Assembly (NCBI GenBank): GCA_024276995.1
Contig: JAJRWB010000014.1
Coordinates: 1 to 64,000, forward strand
Length of the DNA stretch: 64,000 nt
Reading direction: 5' to 3'
Source of the DNA: Candidatus Eiseniibacteriota bacterium
GTDB lineage: Bacteria > Orphanbacterota > Orphanbacteria > Orphanbacterales > Orphanbacteraceae
Position 1 is the stretch's first letter, and each line of letters opens with the position of its first letter. The notes beneath the pieces are model-generated. The model saw only the letters and a program-made list of their open reading frames with translations. It searched no databases and was not told the DNA's origin. This document shows positions 34,887 through 43,062 of the stretch, one piece after another. A program made the position numbers and the translations under genes.

Positions 34887-36028
34887 AGATCCACGAATAC
34901 CAGGCGAAGGAGATCTTCGCGGAACATGGAATCCCGGTGCCCGACGGGAAGGTGGCTTCCACCGCCGGGGAGGCGGAAAAGATCGCCCGCGAGATCGGCG
35001 GTGGTGTGGTGGTGAAGGCGCAGGTCCACGTCGGCGGCCGGGGGAAGGCGGGGGGCGTGAAGCTCGCCGCCACTCCCGAGGAGGCGAAGGAGAAGGCGGC
35101 CGCCATTCTCGGCATGGAGATCAAGGGTCTGCCTGTGAAGAAGGTGCTCGTCACCCGGGCGATGGAGATCGCGTCGGAATCGTACGTCGGCCTCCTTCTT
35201 GACCGCGGATCGAAGAGGATCACCTGGCTCGTCAGCGCGTCGGGCGGCGTCGATATCGAAGAAGTGGCCCGCACGAGCCCCGAGAAGATCCGCCGTCTCA
35301 CCGTCGATCCCCTCGTCGGTTTCCGGTGGTACCACGCTCTCCGTCTCGCCTCGGCGCTCTACGACGACCGCGGCCAGATCAAGGCGGCGGCGTCGATCAT
35401 CACCAAGCTTCACAAGGCGTTCGTCGACACCGACTCGTCGCTCGCCGAGATCAATCCGCTCATCACCACGCCCGGCGGCGAGATATGGGCGGTAGACGCG
35501 AAGCTGAACGCCGACGACAGCGCCCTGTTCCGGCAAGAAGAGATCGAAGCGATGCGTGATCTCGACGCGGAAGCGCCCGCCGAGACCCTCGCCCGGGAGA
35601 AAGGACTGTCCTACGTTCCGCTCGACGGGGAGATCGGATGCGTCGTGAACGGCGCCGGTCTCGCCATGGCGACGATGGACGTGATCCAGCACCACGGCGG
35701 CTCACCGGCGAACTTCCTCGACATCGGGGGGAGCTCCAACCCGGAGAAGGTGGTCGCCGCCCTCGATATCGTGACCGCCGAGAGCCACGTGAAGGCGATC
35801 CTCTTCAATATCTTCGGCGGTATCACGCGATGCGATGACGTGGCCGAAGGGATCCGCCAAGCGTTCGAGACGAAAGAGCCGTCGGTGCCGGTGGTGATCC
35901 GCCTGACCGGCACGAATGAGGAAAAAGGCCGCCGGATCCTGACGGAGGCGGGTTACTCCGCGCTCACCACCATGGATGAGGCGGTGAGGGAAGTGGTCTC
36001 TCTGGCGGGGGGAGGTAAGGGAGAATGA
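34883..36028 (+). CDS. sucC: Succinyl-CoA synthetase beta subunit
   Basis: 381 residues. Starts [12 protein letters not shown], the universal SucC N-terminus. It has an ATP-grasp domain ([20 protein letters not shown]), [16 protein letters not shown] and the C-terminal CoA-ligase domain ([26 protein letters not shown]). Forms the nucleotide-binding subunit of the TCA-cycle enzyme that interconverts succinyl-CoA and succinate. It overlaps both neighbours by four bases. Confidence 0.97.
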   Translation: MKIHEYQAKEIFAEHGIPVPDGKVASTAGEAEKIAREIGGGVVVKAQVHVGGRGKAGGVKLAATPEEAKEKAAAILGMEIKGLPVKKVLVTRAMEIASESYVGLLLDRGSKRITWLVSASGGVDIEEVARTSPEKIRRLTVDPLVGFRWYHALRLASALYDDRGQIKAAASIITKLHKAFVDTDSSLAEINPLITTPGGEIWAVDAKLNADDSALFRQEEIEAMRDLDAEAPAETLAREKGLSYVPLDGEIGCVVNGAGLAMATMDVIQHHGGSPANFLDIGGSSNPEKVVAALDIVTAESHVKAILFNIFGGITRCDDVAEGIRQAFETKEPSVPVVIRLTGTNEEKGRRILTEAGYSALTTMDEAVREVVSLAGGGKGE

Positions 36029-36906
36029 GCATTCTCATCGACCGGGAAAGCCGCGTGGTAGTGCAGGGGATCACCGGAAGGGACGGATCTTTCCATACCC
36101 GGGGTATGCTGGAATACGGCACCCGCGTCGTCGCGGGCGTGACCCCGGGCAAAGGCGGACAGAAGTTCGACGACGTTCCCGTGTTCGACACGGTGGGCGA
36201 AGCGGTGGAAGAGACGAAAGCCGATGTTTCAATCATTCTCGTGCCGCCCCGTTTCGCCACCGACGCTCTCTATGAGGCGATCGAATCGGGTGTTGCGCTG
36301 GTGGTGTGCATCACCGAAGGGGTTCCGGCGCTCGACATGGTCGGCGTCTATGCCGCCGCGCACATGAACGGCGTCCGCCTCATCGGCCCGAACTGCCCGG
36401 GGCTGATCTCTCCGGGCAAGGCGAAGGTCGGTATCCTCCCGGGATCGATTCACAAGCCGGGGAATGTGGGGGTGATCTCGCGAAGCGGTACGCTGACCTA
36501 TGAGATCGTGGCGAACCTCACCGCCAAGGGGATCGGCCAGTCGACGTGCATCGGCATCGGCGGCGATCCGATCGTCGGGTCGTCGTACCTCGATCTTCTT
36601 CCCCTCTTCCAGGCCGATCCGGAAACGGCGGGCATCGTGCTGATCGGGGAGATCGGCGGCACCGACGAAGAAGAGGCGGCCGAGATGATCCTCTCGGAGA
36701 TCGACAAGCCGGTCGTCTCGTTCATCGCGGGGCGGACGGCGCCCCCCGGGAAGAGGATGGGCCACGCCGGCGCGATCATTTCGGGCGGAAAGGGAACGGC
36801 GGAAGACAAGATCGCCGCCCTCGGGAAGGCGAACGTTCCGGTGGCGGATATACCGTCGCAAATCGGTGATCTCATGGAGAAAGCACTGGGAGTGAATTCA
36901 GAATGA
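36025..36906 (+). CDS. sucD: Succinyl-CoA synthetase alpha subunit
   Basis: 293 residues. Rossmann CoA-binding domain with [26 protein letters not shown] and [13 protein letters not shown]; the phosphorylated His lies in [20 protein letters not shown]. Together with sucC it gives the complete enzyme. It overlaps sucC and ndk by four bases each (ATGA), so SucCD and Ndk are made together. Confidence 0.97.
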   Translation: MSILIDRESRVVVQGITGRDGSFHTRGMLEYGTRVVAGVTPGKGGQKFDDVPVFDTVGEAVEETKADVSIILVPPRFATDALYEAIESGVALVVCITEGVPALDMVGVYAAAHMNGVRLIGPNCPGLISPGKAKVGILPGSIHKPGNVGVISRSGTLTYEIVANLTAKGIGQSTCIGIGGDPIVGSSYLDLLPLFQADPETAGIVLIGEIGGTDEEEAAEMILSEIDKPVVSFIAGRTAPPGKRMGHAGAIISGGKGTAEDKIAALGKANVPVADIPSQIGDLMEKALGVNSE

Positions 36907-37328
36907 TCGAACGCACACTGCTCATGGTCAAGCCGGATGCCACCGGAAGGGGGCTCGCCGGAGAGATCGTCGGCCGGCTGGAAAAGGGCGGATTCAAACT
37001 GGTCGCCATACGATCGCTCACCCTCACGCGGAGCGAGGCGGAGTCGTTCTACGGCGTGCATCGCGAGCGGCCTTTCTTCGGCGACCTCGTGGAGTACATC
37101 ACCTCCGGCATGGTGGTCCCGATGGTGCTCGAGAAGGAGAACGCGATCCTCGACCTACGCGAGTTTATCGGCGCCACGAACCCGGCGGAGGCGAGGAAAG
37201 GTTCGATCCGCAGCGACATGGGGACCGATATCCAGCATAACGCGGTTCACTCCTCCGATGGACCGGACACGGCGCGACGGGAGATCTCCTTCTTTTTCAC
37301 CGAAAGGGAACTGGTTCAGGTCGTGTAA
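36903..37328 (+). CDS. ndk: Nucleoside diphosphate kinase
   Basis: 141 residues, full family length. [12 protein letters not shown] start, Kpn-loop region and active-site His116 in [16 protein letters not shown]. Transfers gamma-phosphate among nucleotides. The sucCD-ndk coupling makes sense because Ndk uses the GTP/ATP formed by succinyl-CoA synthetase. Ends the operon. Confidence 0.97.
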   Translation: MIERTLLMVKPDATGRGLAGEIVGRLEKGGFKLVAIRSLTLTRSEAESFYGVHRERPFFGDLVEYITSGMVVPMVLEKENAILDLREFIGATNPAEARKGSIRSDMGTDIQHNAVHSSDGPDTARREISFFFTERELVQVV

Positions 37329-37369
37329 TCCGTCCGGGGACCGAGCCGGCCCTTTCCCCCGGGGGGGGA

Positions 37370-38677
37370 ATGTCGGAACGCAAGATACTTCTCGTTTCGT
37401 ACTACTTTCCCCCCCTCGGAGGCGTGGGCGCTTTTCGGGCGCTCAAGCTCGCCCGCGCCTTCCCGCACTTCGACTGGCGACCGTCGGTACTGACGCCGCT
37501 TGCCGCCCACTACTACTGCATCGATGAGACTCTCCTCGCGGCGATCCCCGCCGGCGTGGAGGTTCACCGCACCGAGAGCCTCGACCCGTTCCGTCTCTTC
37601 GGCCGGCTTCGGGGAGGCCGCCCGGCGGGAGCGGTGGACGGAACGAAGAGCGACCCCCTCTTTGGCCGGATCACCCGCTTCGCCAAGGGGCTGAACACGT
37701 GGCTCTTCGTGCCCGACAACAAGATCGGCTGGCGCCGCTTCGCCTCGAAAGAGGGGATCCGTCTCGTTCGGGAAGAGGGCGTCGACCTGGTCTACACGAT
37801 CAACGTTCCCCAGACATGCCATCTCATCGGCAGGGATATCCACCGCGCCACCGGCGTGCCGTGGGTGGCGGATTTTCGTGACGCGTGGACGGCGAATCCC
37901 GATCTCGCGCCTCCGACGCCGTTCCATCGCTCGCTCTCGACGGCGATGGAGCGCTCGGTGCTGCGCGAATCGAACCTCGTGGTGGCGGTGAACGAGACGA
38001 TCCGCGATCTCCTCGTTCGATCGGGGGATGTGGCGGATGAGAAGGTGGTCACCGTTCACAACGGTTTCGATCCGGCCGATTTCGAGGACGTGCCGCGCAG
38101 GGAATCGGACCGGTTCACCATGGTTTTTATCGGCACGTTTCACAGGCGAACCGATCCGAGGCTCCTTCTCGAACCGTACGCGTCGGCCCTCGAACGCGGG
38201 GCGATCCCGCCGGGGCGTTCGAGGATCGTCATCGTCGGCGGCCAGACGGAAAGAACCGCCGAGGCGGTGGCGCGGCTCGGTCTTCGCGACCACGTGGAAC
38301 TCACCGGCTTCCTTGCACACGCCGAGAGTCTTTCGTGGATGGTCTCGGCCGATCTTCTCCTCCAGGTGATCGCCGGCGGGAAGGGGAGCGATCAGATCGT
38401 GTCGGGTAAGCTTTACGAGTACATGGCCGCCCGCCGGCCGGTGCTCACCATCGGGCCGGAAGGAGAGGCGCGGCGCATGGTGGAGCGACTCCGCCTCGGC
38501 CGGGCGGTGGAGGTGAGTGACCGACGGGCGGTGGAAGACGCGCTCATCGATCTGTACACCCGCCACGCAACCGGCGGGATTCCCTACGACGCCGACCGCG
38601 AGGGGGTGGAGGCGCTCTCGTTTCCGGAGCAAACCGCCCTTTTGTGCGATCACCTCGAAAGAATCGTCCCGGCGTAG
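37370..38677 (+). CDS. Glycosyltransferase, GT4-like
   Basis: 435 residues of GT-B fold. The N-terminal YYFPPLGGVGAFRALKLARAF is a typical donor-family start, WVADFRDAWTANPD and VVTVHNGFDPADF are GT4/GT1 motifs, and SGKLYEYMAARRPVLTIGPEGE carries the C-terminal nucleotide-sugar contact. Cytoplasmic enzyme of cell-surface polysaccharide synthesis; acceptor and donor unknown. The ATG follows a run of G residues that serves as ribosome-binding site. Gene stands alone between ndk and the HU-like gene. Confidence 0.87.
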   Translation: MSERKILLVSYYFPPLGGVGAFRALKLARAFPHFDWRPSVLTPLAAHYYCIDETLLAAIPAGVEVHRTESLDPFRLFGRLRGGRPAGAVDGTKSDPLFGRITRFAKGLNTWLFVPDNKIGWRRFASKEGIRLVREEGVDLVYTINVPQTCHLIGRDIHRATGVPWVADFRDAWTANPDLAPPTPFHRSLSTAMERSVLRESNLVVAVNETIRDLLVRSGDVADEKVVTVHNGFDPADFEDVPRRESDRFTMVFIGTFHRRTDPRLLLEPYASALERGAIPPGRSRIVIVGGQTERTAEAVARLGLRDHVELTGFLAHAESLSWMVSADLLLQVIAGGKGSDQIVSGKLYEYMAARRPVLTIGPEGEARRMVERLRLGRAVEVSDRRAVEDALIDLYTRHATGGIPYDADREGVEALSFPEQTALLCDHLERIVPA

Positions 38678-38718
38678 CCTCGGCCGCGCGGGCCGACGCG
38701 TCCGGAAAAAATCGCCTG

Positions 38719-38757
38719 ATTTCTGACCACCCCCTCTCGAGAGGGGTGGTAAGAAAT
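38719..38757. repeat. Long imperfect palindrome upstream of a sigma-54 promoter
   Basis: ATTTCT-g-ACCACCCC-c-TCTC facing GAGAGGGGTGGT-a-AGAAAT: about 18 paired bases around 38738. Neither side has a T-tract, so it is a poor terminator. Its centre is about 150 bases before the predicted sigma-54 start (38888), a normal enhancer distance. A second possible site is the direct repeat TAACAC at 38793 and 38803, ten bases apart. The gap 38678-38990 otherwise holds the promoter and leader listed next. Confidence 0.5.
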
Positions 38758-38861
38758 TGAGCGGTACGGCGGCGCGGTGGGATCCGGCGACGTAACACAA
38801 TATAACACGCACGATATCAACGAGTTGCACTCTTCATTCTCCCTCGGTTTTCAACCGATTC

Positions 38862-38878
38862 TGGCATCGCCCTTGCAT
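38862..38878 (+). promoter_or_regulatory. Sigma-54 (-24/-12) promoter of the HU-like gene
   Basis: TGGCATCGCCCTTGCAT: GG (38863-38864) and GC (38875-38876) are exactly 10 bases apart, with the full TGGCA and TTGCAT halves of the consensus. Predicted start about 38888. An inverted repeat TCGGTT-TTC-AACCGA (38844-38858) lies just upstream. Confidence 0.75.
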
Positions 38879-38903
38879 AAGGAGCGGTGCGCGTAACAGA
38901 AAC

Positions 38904-38980
38904 GCTCCGTACGGGGAGGAAGAGCGACCCTTCGTCGCTGTGAGAACCTCTCCGGGGCGGAGCCAAACCTTGTGAAAGGT
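38904..38980 (+). promoter_or_regulatory. Structured leader of the HU-like mRNA
   Basis: A three-tier stem: GCTCCG (38904-38909) with CGGAGC (38958-38963), CGGGGAGG (38912-38919) with CCTCTCCG (38947-38954, one G-U), AGCGAC (38923-38928) with GTCGCT (38934-38939). A second hairpin ACCTT-GTGA-AAGGT (38967-38980), capped by a GNRA-type tetraloop, ends ten bases before the ATG. Resembles no riboswitch I can name; the GNRA hairpin recalls part of c-di-GMP-I but the rest is missing. Confidence 0.5.
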
Positions 38981-38990
38981 GGACCAGGGT

Positions 38991-39263
38991 ATGAACAAGA
39001 CTCAGCTCATCAACTACGTTTCCCGTCGGACGAAGCTCTCTCGCAAGGAGTCGTGGAACGCCGTTAACTGGACTCTCGAGGGGATCATGAAGGGCACGAA
39101 GAGCCGCGAGGGAATGAAGCTGAGCGGGTTCGGCAACTTCAAGACCCACACCGAGAAGCCGAAGCGGAAATACAACTCCCGGACGAAGAAGTACACCTGG
39201 ACGAAGAAGACGAGCCAGATCTCCTTCAGCCCCACGAAGAAGTACAAAGACTACGTCCTCTAG
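38991..39263 (+). CDS. Divergent HU/IHF-like DNA-binding protein
   Basis: 90 residues. The first 50 (NKTQLINYVSRRTKLSRKES, LSGFGNFKTH) clearly follow the HU fold. The DNA-binding arm is unusual: where HU has RNPxTG with the intercalating Pro, this protein has KYNSRTKKYTW, and the C-terminus (SFSPTKKYKDYVL) has extra aromatic residues. Very basic overall. ATG 38991 is preferred over GTG 38979. Monocistronic, from a sigma-54-like promoter, and closed by a strong terminator. Probably a specialised nucleoid protein. Confidence 0.82.
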   Translation: MNKTQLINYVSRRTKLSRKESWNAVNWTLEGIMKGTKSREGMKLSGFGNFKTHTEKPKRKYNSRTKKYTWTKKTSQISFSPTKKYKDYVL

Positions 39264-39292
39264 GACGCGGCATCGTACCTCATCGACGATGG

Positions 39293-39325
39293 AGCGCCCG
39301 GCTTCGGCCGGGCGCTTTCGCTTCT
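39293..39325 (+). terminator. Intrinsic terminator after the HU-like gene
   Basis: AGCGCCCGGC (39293-39302), TTCG tetraloop, GCCGGGCGCT (39307-39316), then TTCGCTTCT: a perfect 10-bp stem with a T-rich tail. Confidence 0.85.
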
Positions 39326-39345
39326 CACCTCCTGCGCACGGGCCG

Positions 39346-39374
39346 TTGACACCGGCAAGACCCTTCCCTATACT
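39346..39374 (+). promoter_or_regulatory. sigma-70 promoter of the tol-pal operon
   Basis: TTGACA (39346-39351), 17-nt spacer, TATACT (39369-39374); expected start about 39381. One of the best sigma-70 matches in the window. Confidence 0.8.
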
Positions 39375-39413
39375 GCCGTTGTCCTGAAACGGGAATATCC
39401 ACCCCTTACGGCG

Positions 39414-40163
39414 ATGGGAATCGGAATGCCTGTATCGAATTTCCTCCTGTCCGGGGAGACGGAGCGGAGTGTCCAGCGGATCATTTTCGACTCGGGACCG
39501 GTCGCGAAGGGAATCCTGCTCATCCTCCTTTTCCTCTCCGTCCTCTCTTGGGCGGTAATCCTTCAAAAGGCGTGGCGCTTCAATAGGCTCGGGGCGGCGT
39601 CGAAACGATTCTGGCGATGCTACAACGGCGTCAACTTCATCCAGTCGCTCCACCAGTGCGCTTCGGCCGCCCACAGGTCGACGCCGCTGCAAAAACTGCT
39701 GTTCGTGGGCATCGAGAAGGGGTACGGGATCCGCAATCCGACGGTGGACGACTGGCAGCGGATCGAGGAGAGGGGCGCCCTCCCGCGTTCGGAGGCGGAG
39801 CGCCTCGAGAGGGCGATCGACCGCACCGGCCTGTTCGAGCTGGAAAAGCTGGAGCGGCGCCTCACGGTGCTGGCGACTACGGCGAATGTCTCTCCCTTTT
39901 TCGGTCTCTTCGGCACGGTGTGGGGCGTGATGGGGTCGTTCCTCGCGATGGGCTCGAAAGGTTCGGCGAGCCTCGCCGTGGTCGGTCCCGGTATCGCCGA
40001 GGCGCTGATCACGACGCTCGCCGGACTCGCGGCGGCGATTCCCGCCGTGATCGCCTACAATCATTTCCTCGGCAGGCTCCGCTTCGTCTCCACCGATCTC
40101 GAACGGTTCCGTTCATCCCTGACCGACAGGCTGACGGGGGAATCGAAAATTGATGAAACATGA
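39414..40163 (+). CDS. tolQ: TolQ/ExbB proton channel subunit
   Basis: 249 residues with three membrane helices (about 30-52, 160-182 and 195-218). The segment LATTANVSPFFGLFGTVWGVMGSFLAM and GIAEALITTLAGLAAAIPAVIAYN are diagnostic of TolQ/ExbB/MotA-type subunits. First gene of tolQRAB-pal-cpoB. Uses the proton gradient to energise TolA. ATG 39414 or 39426 may be the start; neither has a strong ribosome-binding site. Confidence 0.93.
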   Translation: MGIGMPVSNFLLSGETERSVQRIIFDSGPVAKGILLILLFLSVLSWAVILQKAWRFNRLGAASKRFWRCYNGVNFIQSLHQCASAAHRSTPLQKLLFVGIEKGYGIRNPTVDDWQRIEERGALPRSEAERLERAIDRTGLFELEKLERRLTVLATTANVSPFFGLFGTVWGVMGSFLAMGSKGSASLAVVGPGIAEALITTLAGLAAAIPAVIAYNHFLGRLRFVSTDLERFRSSLTDRLTGESKIDET

Positions 40164-40563
40164 GTACCGTCCCCTTTCACAGGTCAACGTTACCTCGCTC
40201 GTTGATATCACCCTCGTGCTTCTCATCGTTTTCATGCTCACCGCGCCCCTTCTCGAGGAGGGGCTGAAGATCGATCTGCCCGAGGCGGAAGTGCGGGGGC
40301 TCGACATGTCCGACTCGTGGATCGTGTCGATCGCGAAGGATGGAACGATCTTTCTGAACGATGGCCGCACCGATCTCGACGGACTTCGCGCCGCTGTTCG
40401 AAACCGGATTCTCGCGTCGGGAGGGGATGAGGTGTTTGTCCGGGGGGACGCCGGCGTTCCGTACGGCGAGGTGGTGCGGGTCATCGGAGCGTTGAAGGGC
40501 GCAGGCGTCGGCAGTGTCGGTCTCGTGGCGGAATCGGAGGAGCTTTCCGGTGAATCCCGCTGA
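40153..40563 (+). CDS. tolR: TolR/ExbD biopolymer transport protein
   Basis: 136 residues. One membrane helix (VDITLVLLIVFMLTAPLL) with the conserved protonatable Asp in the first residues, then a periplasmic domain ending in GDAGVPYGEVVRVIGALKGAGV. The start overlaps tolQ by 11 bases. Works with TolQ as the stator. Confidence 0.92.
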   Translation: MKHEYRPLSQVNVTSLVDITLVLLIVFMLTAPLLEEGLKIDLPEAEVRGLDMSDSWIVSIAKDGTIFLNDGRTDLDGLRAAVRNRILASGGDEVFVRGDAGVPYGEVVRVIGALKGAGVGSVGLVAESEELSGESR

Positions 40564-41233
40564 CCGGATCGTTCCGTTCGTGGCGGTTTCGTTTTTCCTC
40601 CATCTCATCGGCGGTTTCTGGTATGCCCACGCCTTCCAGTCGAAGGCGCGTCCCTTCCCGAAACAGGCGTCGTATTACAAGGTGAATCTCGTGGAGGTGC
40701 CGAGGAAAAAGCCGGTGGAGAAGATCGTGCCCTCCCGCGAGGCGCGACCTACGAAACCGCCGGAGAAGAAGAAGGTTCGTCTCCCCGAGAAGAAGCGGCC
40801 CCGCAAGGAGGAGAAGAAGAGGGAAAAACCGGCGAAAAAGAAAGAGCCGGAAAAGGCGGTTCCCCCCGCTCCGCGCCCGCTCCTGGTGAACGAGCGGGAG
40901 AAGGAGGCCGCGCCGTCGCCCGGTGCTCCCGTCACGGTGGAAACGGAGAACTTCCCGTTCGCCTACTACCTTTCGCTCATCGAAAACCGCGTGGGGAGCC
41001 GGTGGAATCCCCCGAAAGGTCTCGTCATGACGAAGCCGTCGGTGACGGTACATTTCGAGATCCACCGGGACGGACGGATCTTCGCTCCCGCCGTCGTTTC
41101 CTCGTCGGGCCGGCCGTTCTTCGATCTTTCCGCCATGCGCGCCGTCACCGATTCGAATCCGTTCCCGCCCCTTCCCGACGGTTTCGAGGGGAACGCGCTC
41201 GCCGTGAACTTCATTTTCCATTATGAAGGTTGA
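40550..41233 (+). CDS. tolA: TolA/TonB-like energy transducer
   Basis: 227 residues from GTG 40550 (GGAGG nine bases upstream). Inner-membrane helix (about 7-25), a Lys/Glu/Pro-rich stretch (about 45-125) that spans the periplasm, and a TonB/TolA-type C-terminal domain (FAYYLSLIENRVGSRWNPP, VTVHFEIHRDGRI, RAVTDSNPFPPLP). Much shorter than E. coli TolA and with a Pro-rich rather than helical linker, so TonB-like in form, but operon position makes it TolA. Confidence 0.85.
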   Translation: MNPADRIVPFVAVSFFLHLIGGFWYAHAFQSKARPFPKQASYYKVNLVEVPRKKPVEKIVPSREARPTKPPEKKKVRLPEKKRPRKEEKKREKPAKKKEPEKAVPPAPRPLLVNEREKEAAPSPGAPVTVETENFPFAYYLSLIENRVGSRWNPPKGLVMTKPSVTVHFEIHRDGRIFAPAVVSSSGRPFFDLSAMRAVTDSNPFPPLPDGFEGNALAVNFIFHYEG

Positions 41234-41237
41234 CCCG

Positions 41238-42467
41238 ATGGCGCTTTTCTTCGTTCTTTTCGCCCTCCTTTCCGTGGCGTCCGTTGCGGGTGGGGACGAT
41301 GCGGTGACTCTTGAGACGTACCGGCGGGGCGCGACGGCGATTCCGATCCTCGTCGCGCCGTTCGAGGGTGATGAGGAGATGGCCCGCTAACTTGGCGCCG
41401 TGGTGGGACGCGACCTCTCTCTCACCGGTCTCATCGAGGTGATCGATTCCGCGGCCGTTGGCGCGCGACAGGCCCAGGCTCGGGTGCGCGCGGTGGTCGA
41501 CCTCGACGCGGGAACGCTCACCGGGGCGATCGATCAGCCGCGGACGGGAAAACGGATCGCCTCGTACCGCTACGACATGAACGTTTTCGGTCCGCGGGAT
41601 TCGGCGCACCGTTTTTCCGACGACATCCTCTTCAACCTCACCGCCGTCGAGGGGCTTTCCCGCACCCGTCTCGTGTTCGTCCGGGCCGCCGGATCGGGCG
41701 TTTCCGATCTGTATACCGTCGCGTGGGACGGATCGGAAGTGAAACGGATCGTGTCGAACGGCGCCCTCAACATCACACCCGCCTGGGCGCCCGATGGAAA
41801 CAAGATTCTTTTCACCAGCTACGTGAACGCCAATCCCGACCTCCACTGGGTCGACGCGAACAGCGGCGCGGGCGGTGTGGTGAGCGACTATCCGGGACTG
41901 AACACGGCCCCCTCGTGGTCGCCCGACGGGAAACGGATCGCCTTCGTCCTTTCGAAGGGAAAGAACGCCGATATTTATGTGATGAAAAGGGACGGGAGCC
42001 GCCTGAGGCGGCTGACCCATCACGCGGCGATCGACACCGATCCGACGTGGTCGCCGAGCGGGCGGCGGCTCGCGTTCACTTCGGACCGCTCCGGCTCGCC
42101 CCAGATCTACACCATGAACGACGACGGTTCGCAGGTCACGAGGATGACCTTCGATCATGCGTACAACGCGTCGCCGGCGTGGTCGCCCGACGGCGGAAGG
42201 ATCGTTTACGTCACCCGGGAGGAGGGAGGCTTTCAGATCCGTGTTCTTGACCTTGCCGATCAGGAATCGTATCTTCTGACGATCCGGAGCGGGAACAACG
42301 AGGATCCGGTTTGGTCGCCGGGTGGGCGTTACATCGCCTTCACCTCGACCCGCACCGGCCGGCGGAAGGTCTATATCATGGATGCCGACGGCGGGAACGT
42401 CCGGTTGCTCGTCCCCGGTGAGAACGAAGAATATTCCCCAGGCTGGTCTCCCCGACCGCGGCGTTGA
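41238..42467 (+). pseudogene. tolB: tolB interrupted by an in-frame TAA
   Basis: From ATG 41238 the frame encodes a signal peptide and the start of the TolB N-terminal domain (AIPILVAPFEGDEEMAR), then TAA at 41388-41390 (codon 51). In the same frame it continues LGAVVGRDLSLTGLIEVID and six PD40 beta-propeller blades (APDGNKILFTS, SPDGKRIAFVL, SPSGRRLAFTS, SPDGGRIVYVT and others) to 42467. Everything except one codon is intact. TAC or TAT (Tyr) would restore a normal TolB. The internal GTG 41400 lacks a close ribosome-binding site and a signal peptide. Sequencing or assembly error, recent mutation and readthrough are all possible. Confidence 0.88.
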
Positions 42468-42494
42468 GCGGCGGGGAACGAGGGAGGTTGAATC

Positions 42495-43046
42495 ATGAAG
42501 CGAATTCCGGTGCGCATCTGGCCGGCCGTTATGCTGGCCGCGGTGTTGACCTTCGGCTGCGGGTCGAAAAACGACGTCGCCCCCGGCGACCTCACCGGAG
42601 AGGGCGACGCCTCCCGCACGGGTGAGTCGACCGCCGCGGGGGATCACACCTCGGGCATACCCTCGGATAAGGGAGACGGCGCCGCCGGCGCGAACCGCCT
42701 CGACGACCGGGAGTACCGCTTCGACAATGTCCACTTCGAATTCGACCAGTACCGCCTGACGCCGGAGGCTCGAAGAATCCTCACCGCCCACGCGAAGGTG
42801 CTTCTCGAGAACGGCGGGTGGACCGTGGTGATCGAGGGGCACTGCGACGAGCGCGGTACGGTGGAGTACAACCTTGCCCTCGGGGAGAAGCGTGCCGCCG
42901 CCGCCCGGGATTTTCTCGTTCAATACGGCGTGCCGGCGAGTCGCCTTCGGATCATTTCCTATGGAAAAGAACGGCCGGTGGCGACCGGTTCCACCGAGGA
43001 GGCGTGGGCGGTGAACCGAAGGTGCGAATTCAAGGTTACGCGATAG
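42495..43046 (+). CDS. pal: Peptidoglycan-associated lipoprotein Pal
   Basis: 183 residues. Lipobox LTFGC gives an acylated Cys22. A disordered Asp/Gly/Thr linker follows, and the OmpA-like peptidoglycan-binding domain (about 75-180) has VHFEFDQYRLTPEARRIL and IEGHCDERGTVEYNLALGEKRA. Outer-membrane anchor of the Tol-Pal bridge. Good ribosome-binding site (GGGAGG). Confidence 0.95.
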   Translation: MKRIPVRIWPAVMLAAVLTFGCGSKNDVAPGDLTGEGDASRTGESTAAGDHTSGIPSDKGDGAAGANRLDDREYRFDNVHFEFDQYRLTPEARRILTAHAKVLLENGGWTVVIEGHCDERGTVEYNLALGEKRAAAARDFLVQYGVPASRLRIISYGKERPVATGSTEEAWAVNRRCEFKVTR

Positions 43047-43062
43047 AGACGGGGGGAAAACG

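Noticed and set aside
38719-38757. Terminator for the glycosyltransferase gene
   Set aside because: Strong stem but no T-tract on either strand.
38965-38990. Possible c-di-GMP-I riboswitch (AAACC...GTGA...GGTGG)
   Set aside because: Only one arm resembles the class; the second helix and the ligand-binding segment are absent before the ATG.
41400-42467. A complete tolB starting at GTG 41400
   Set aside because: It lacks the signal peptide and a close ribosome-binding site, and conserved codons continue upstream in the same frame.
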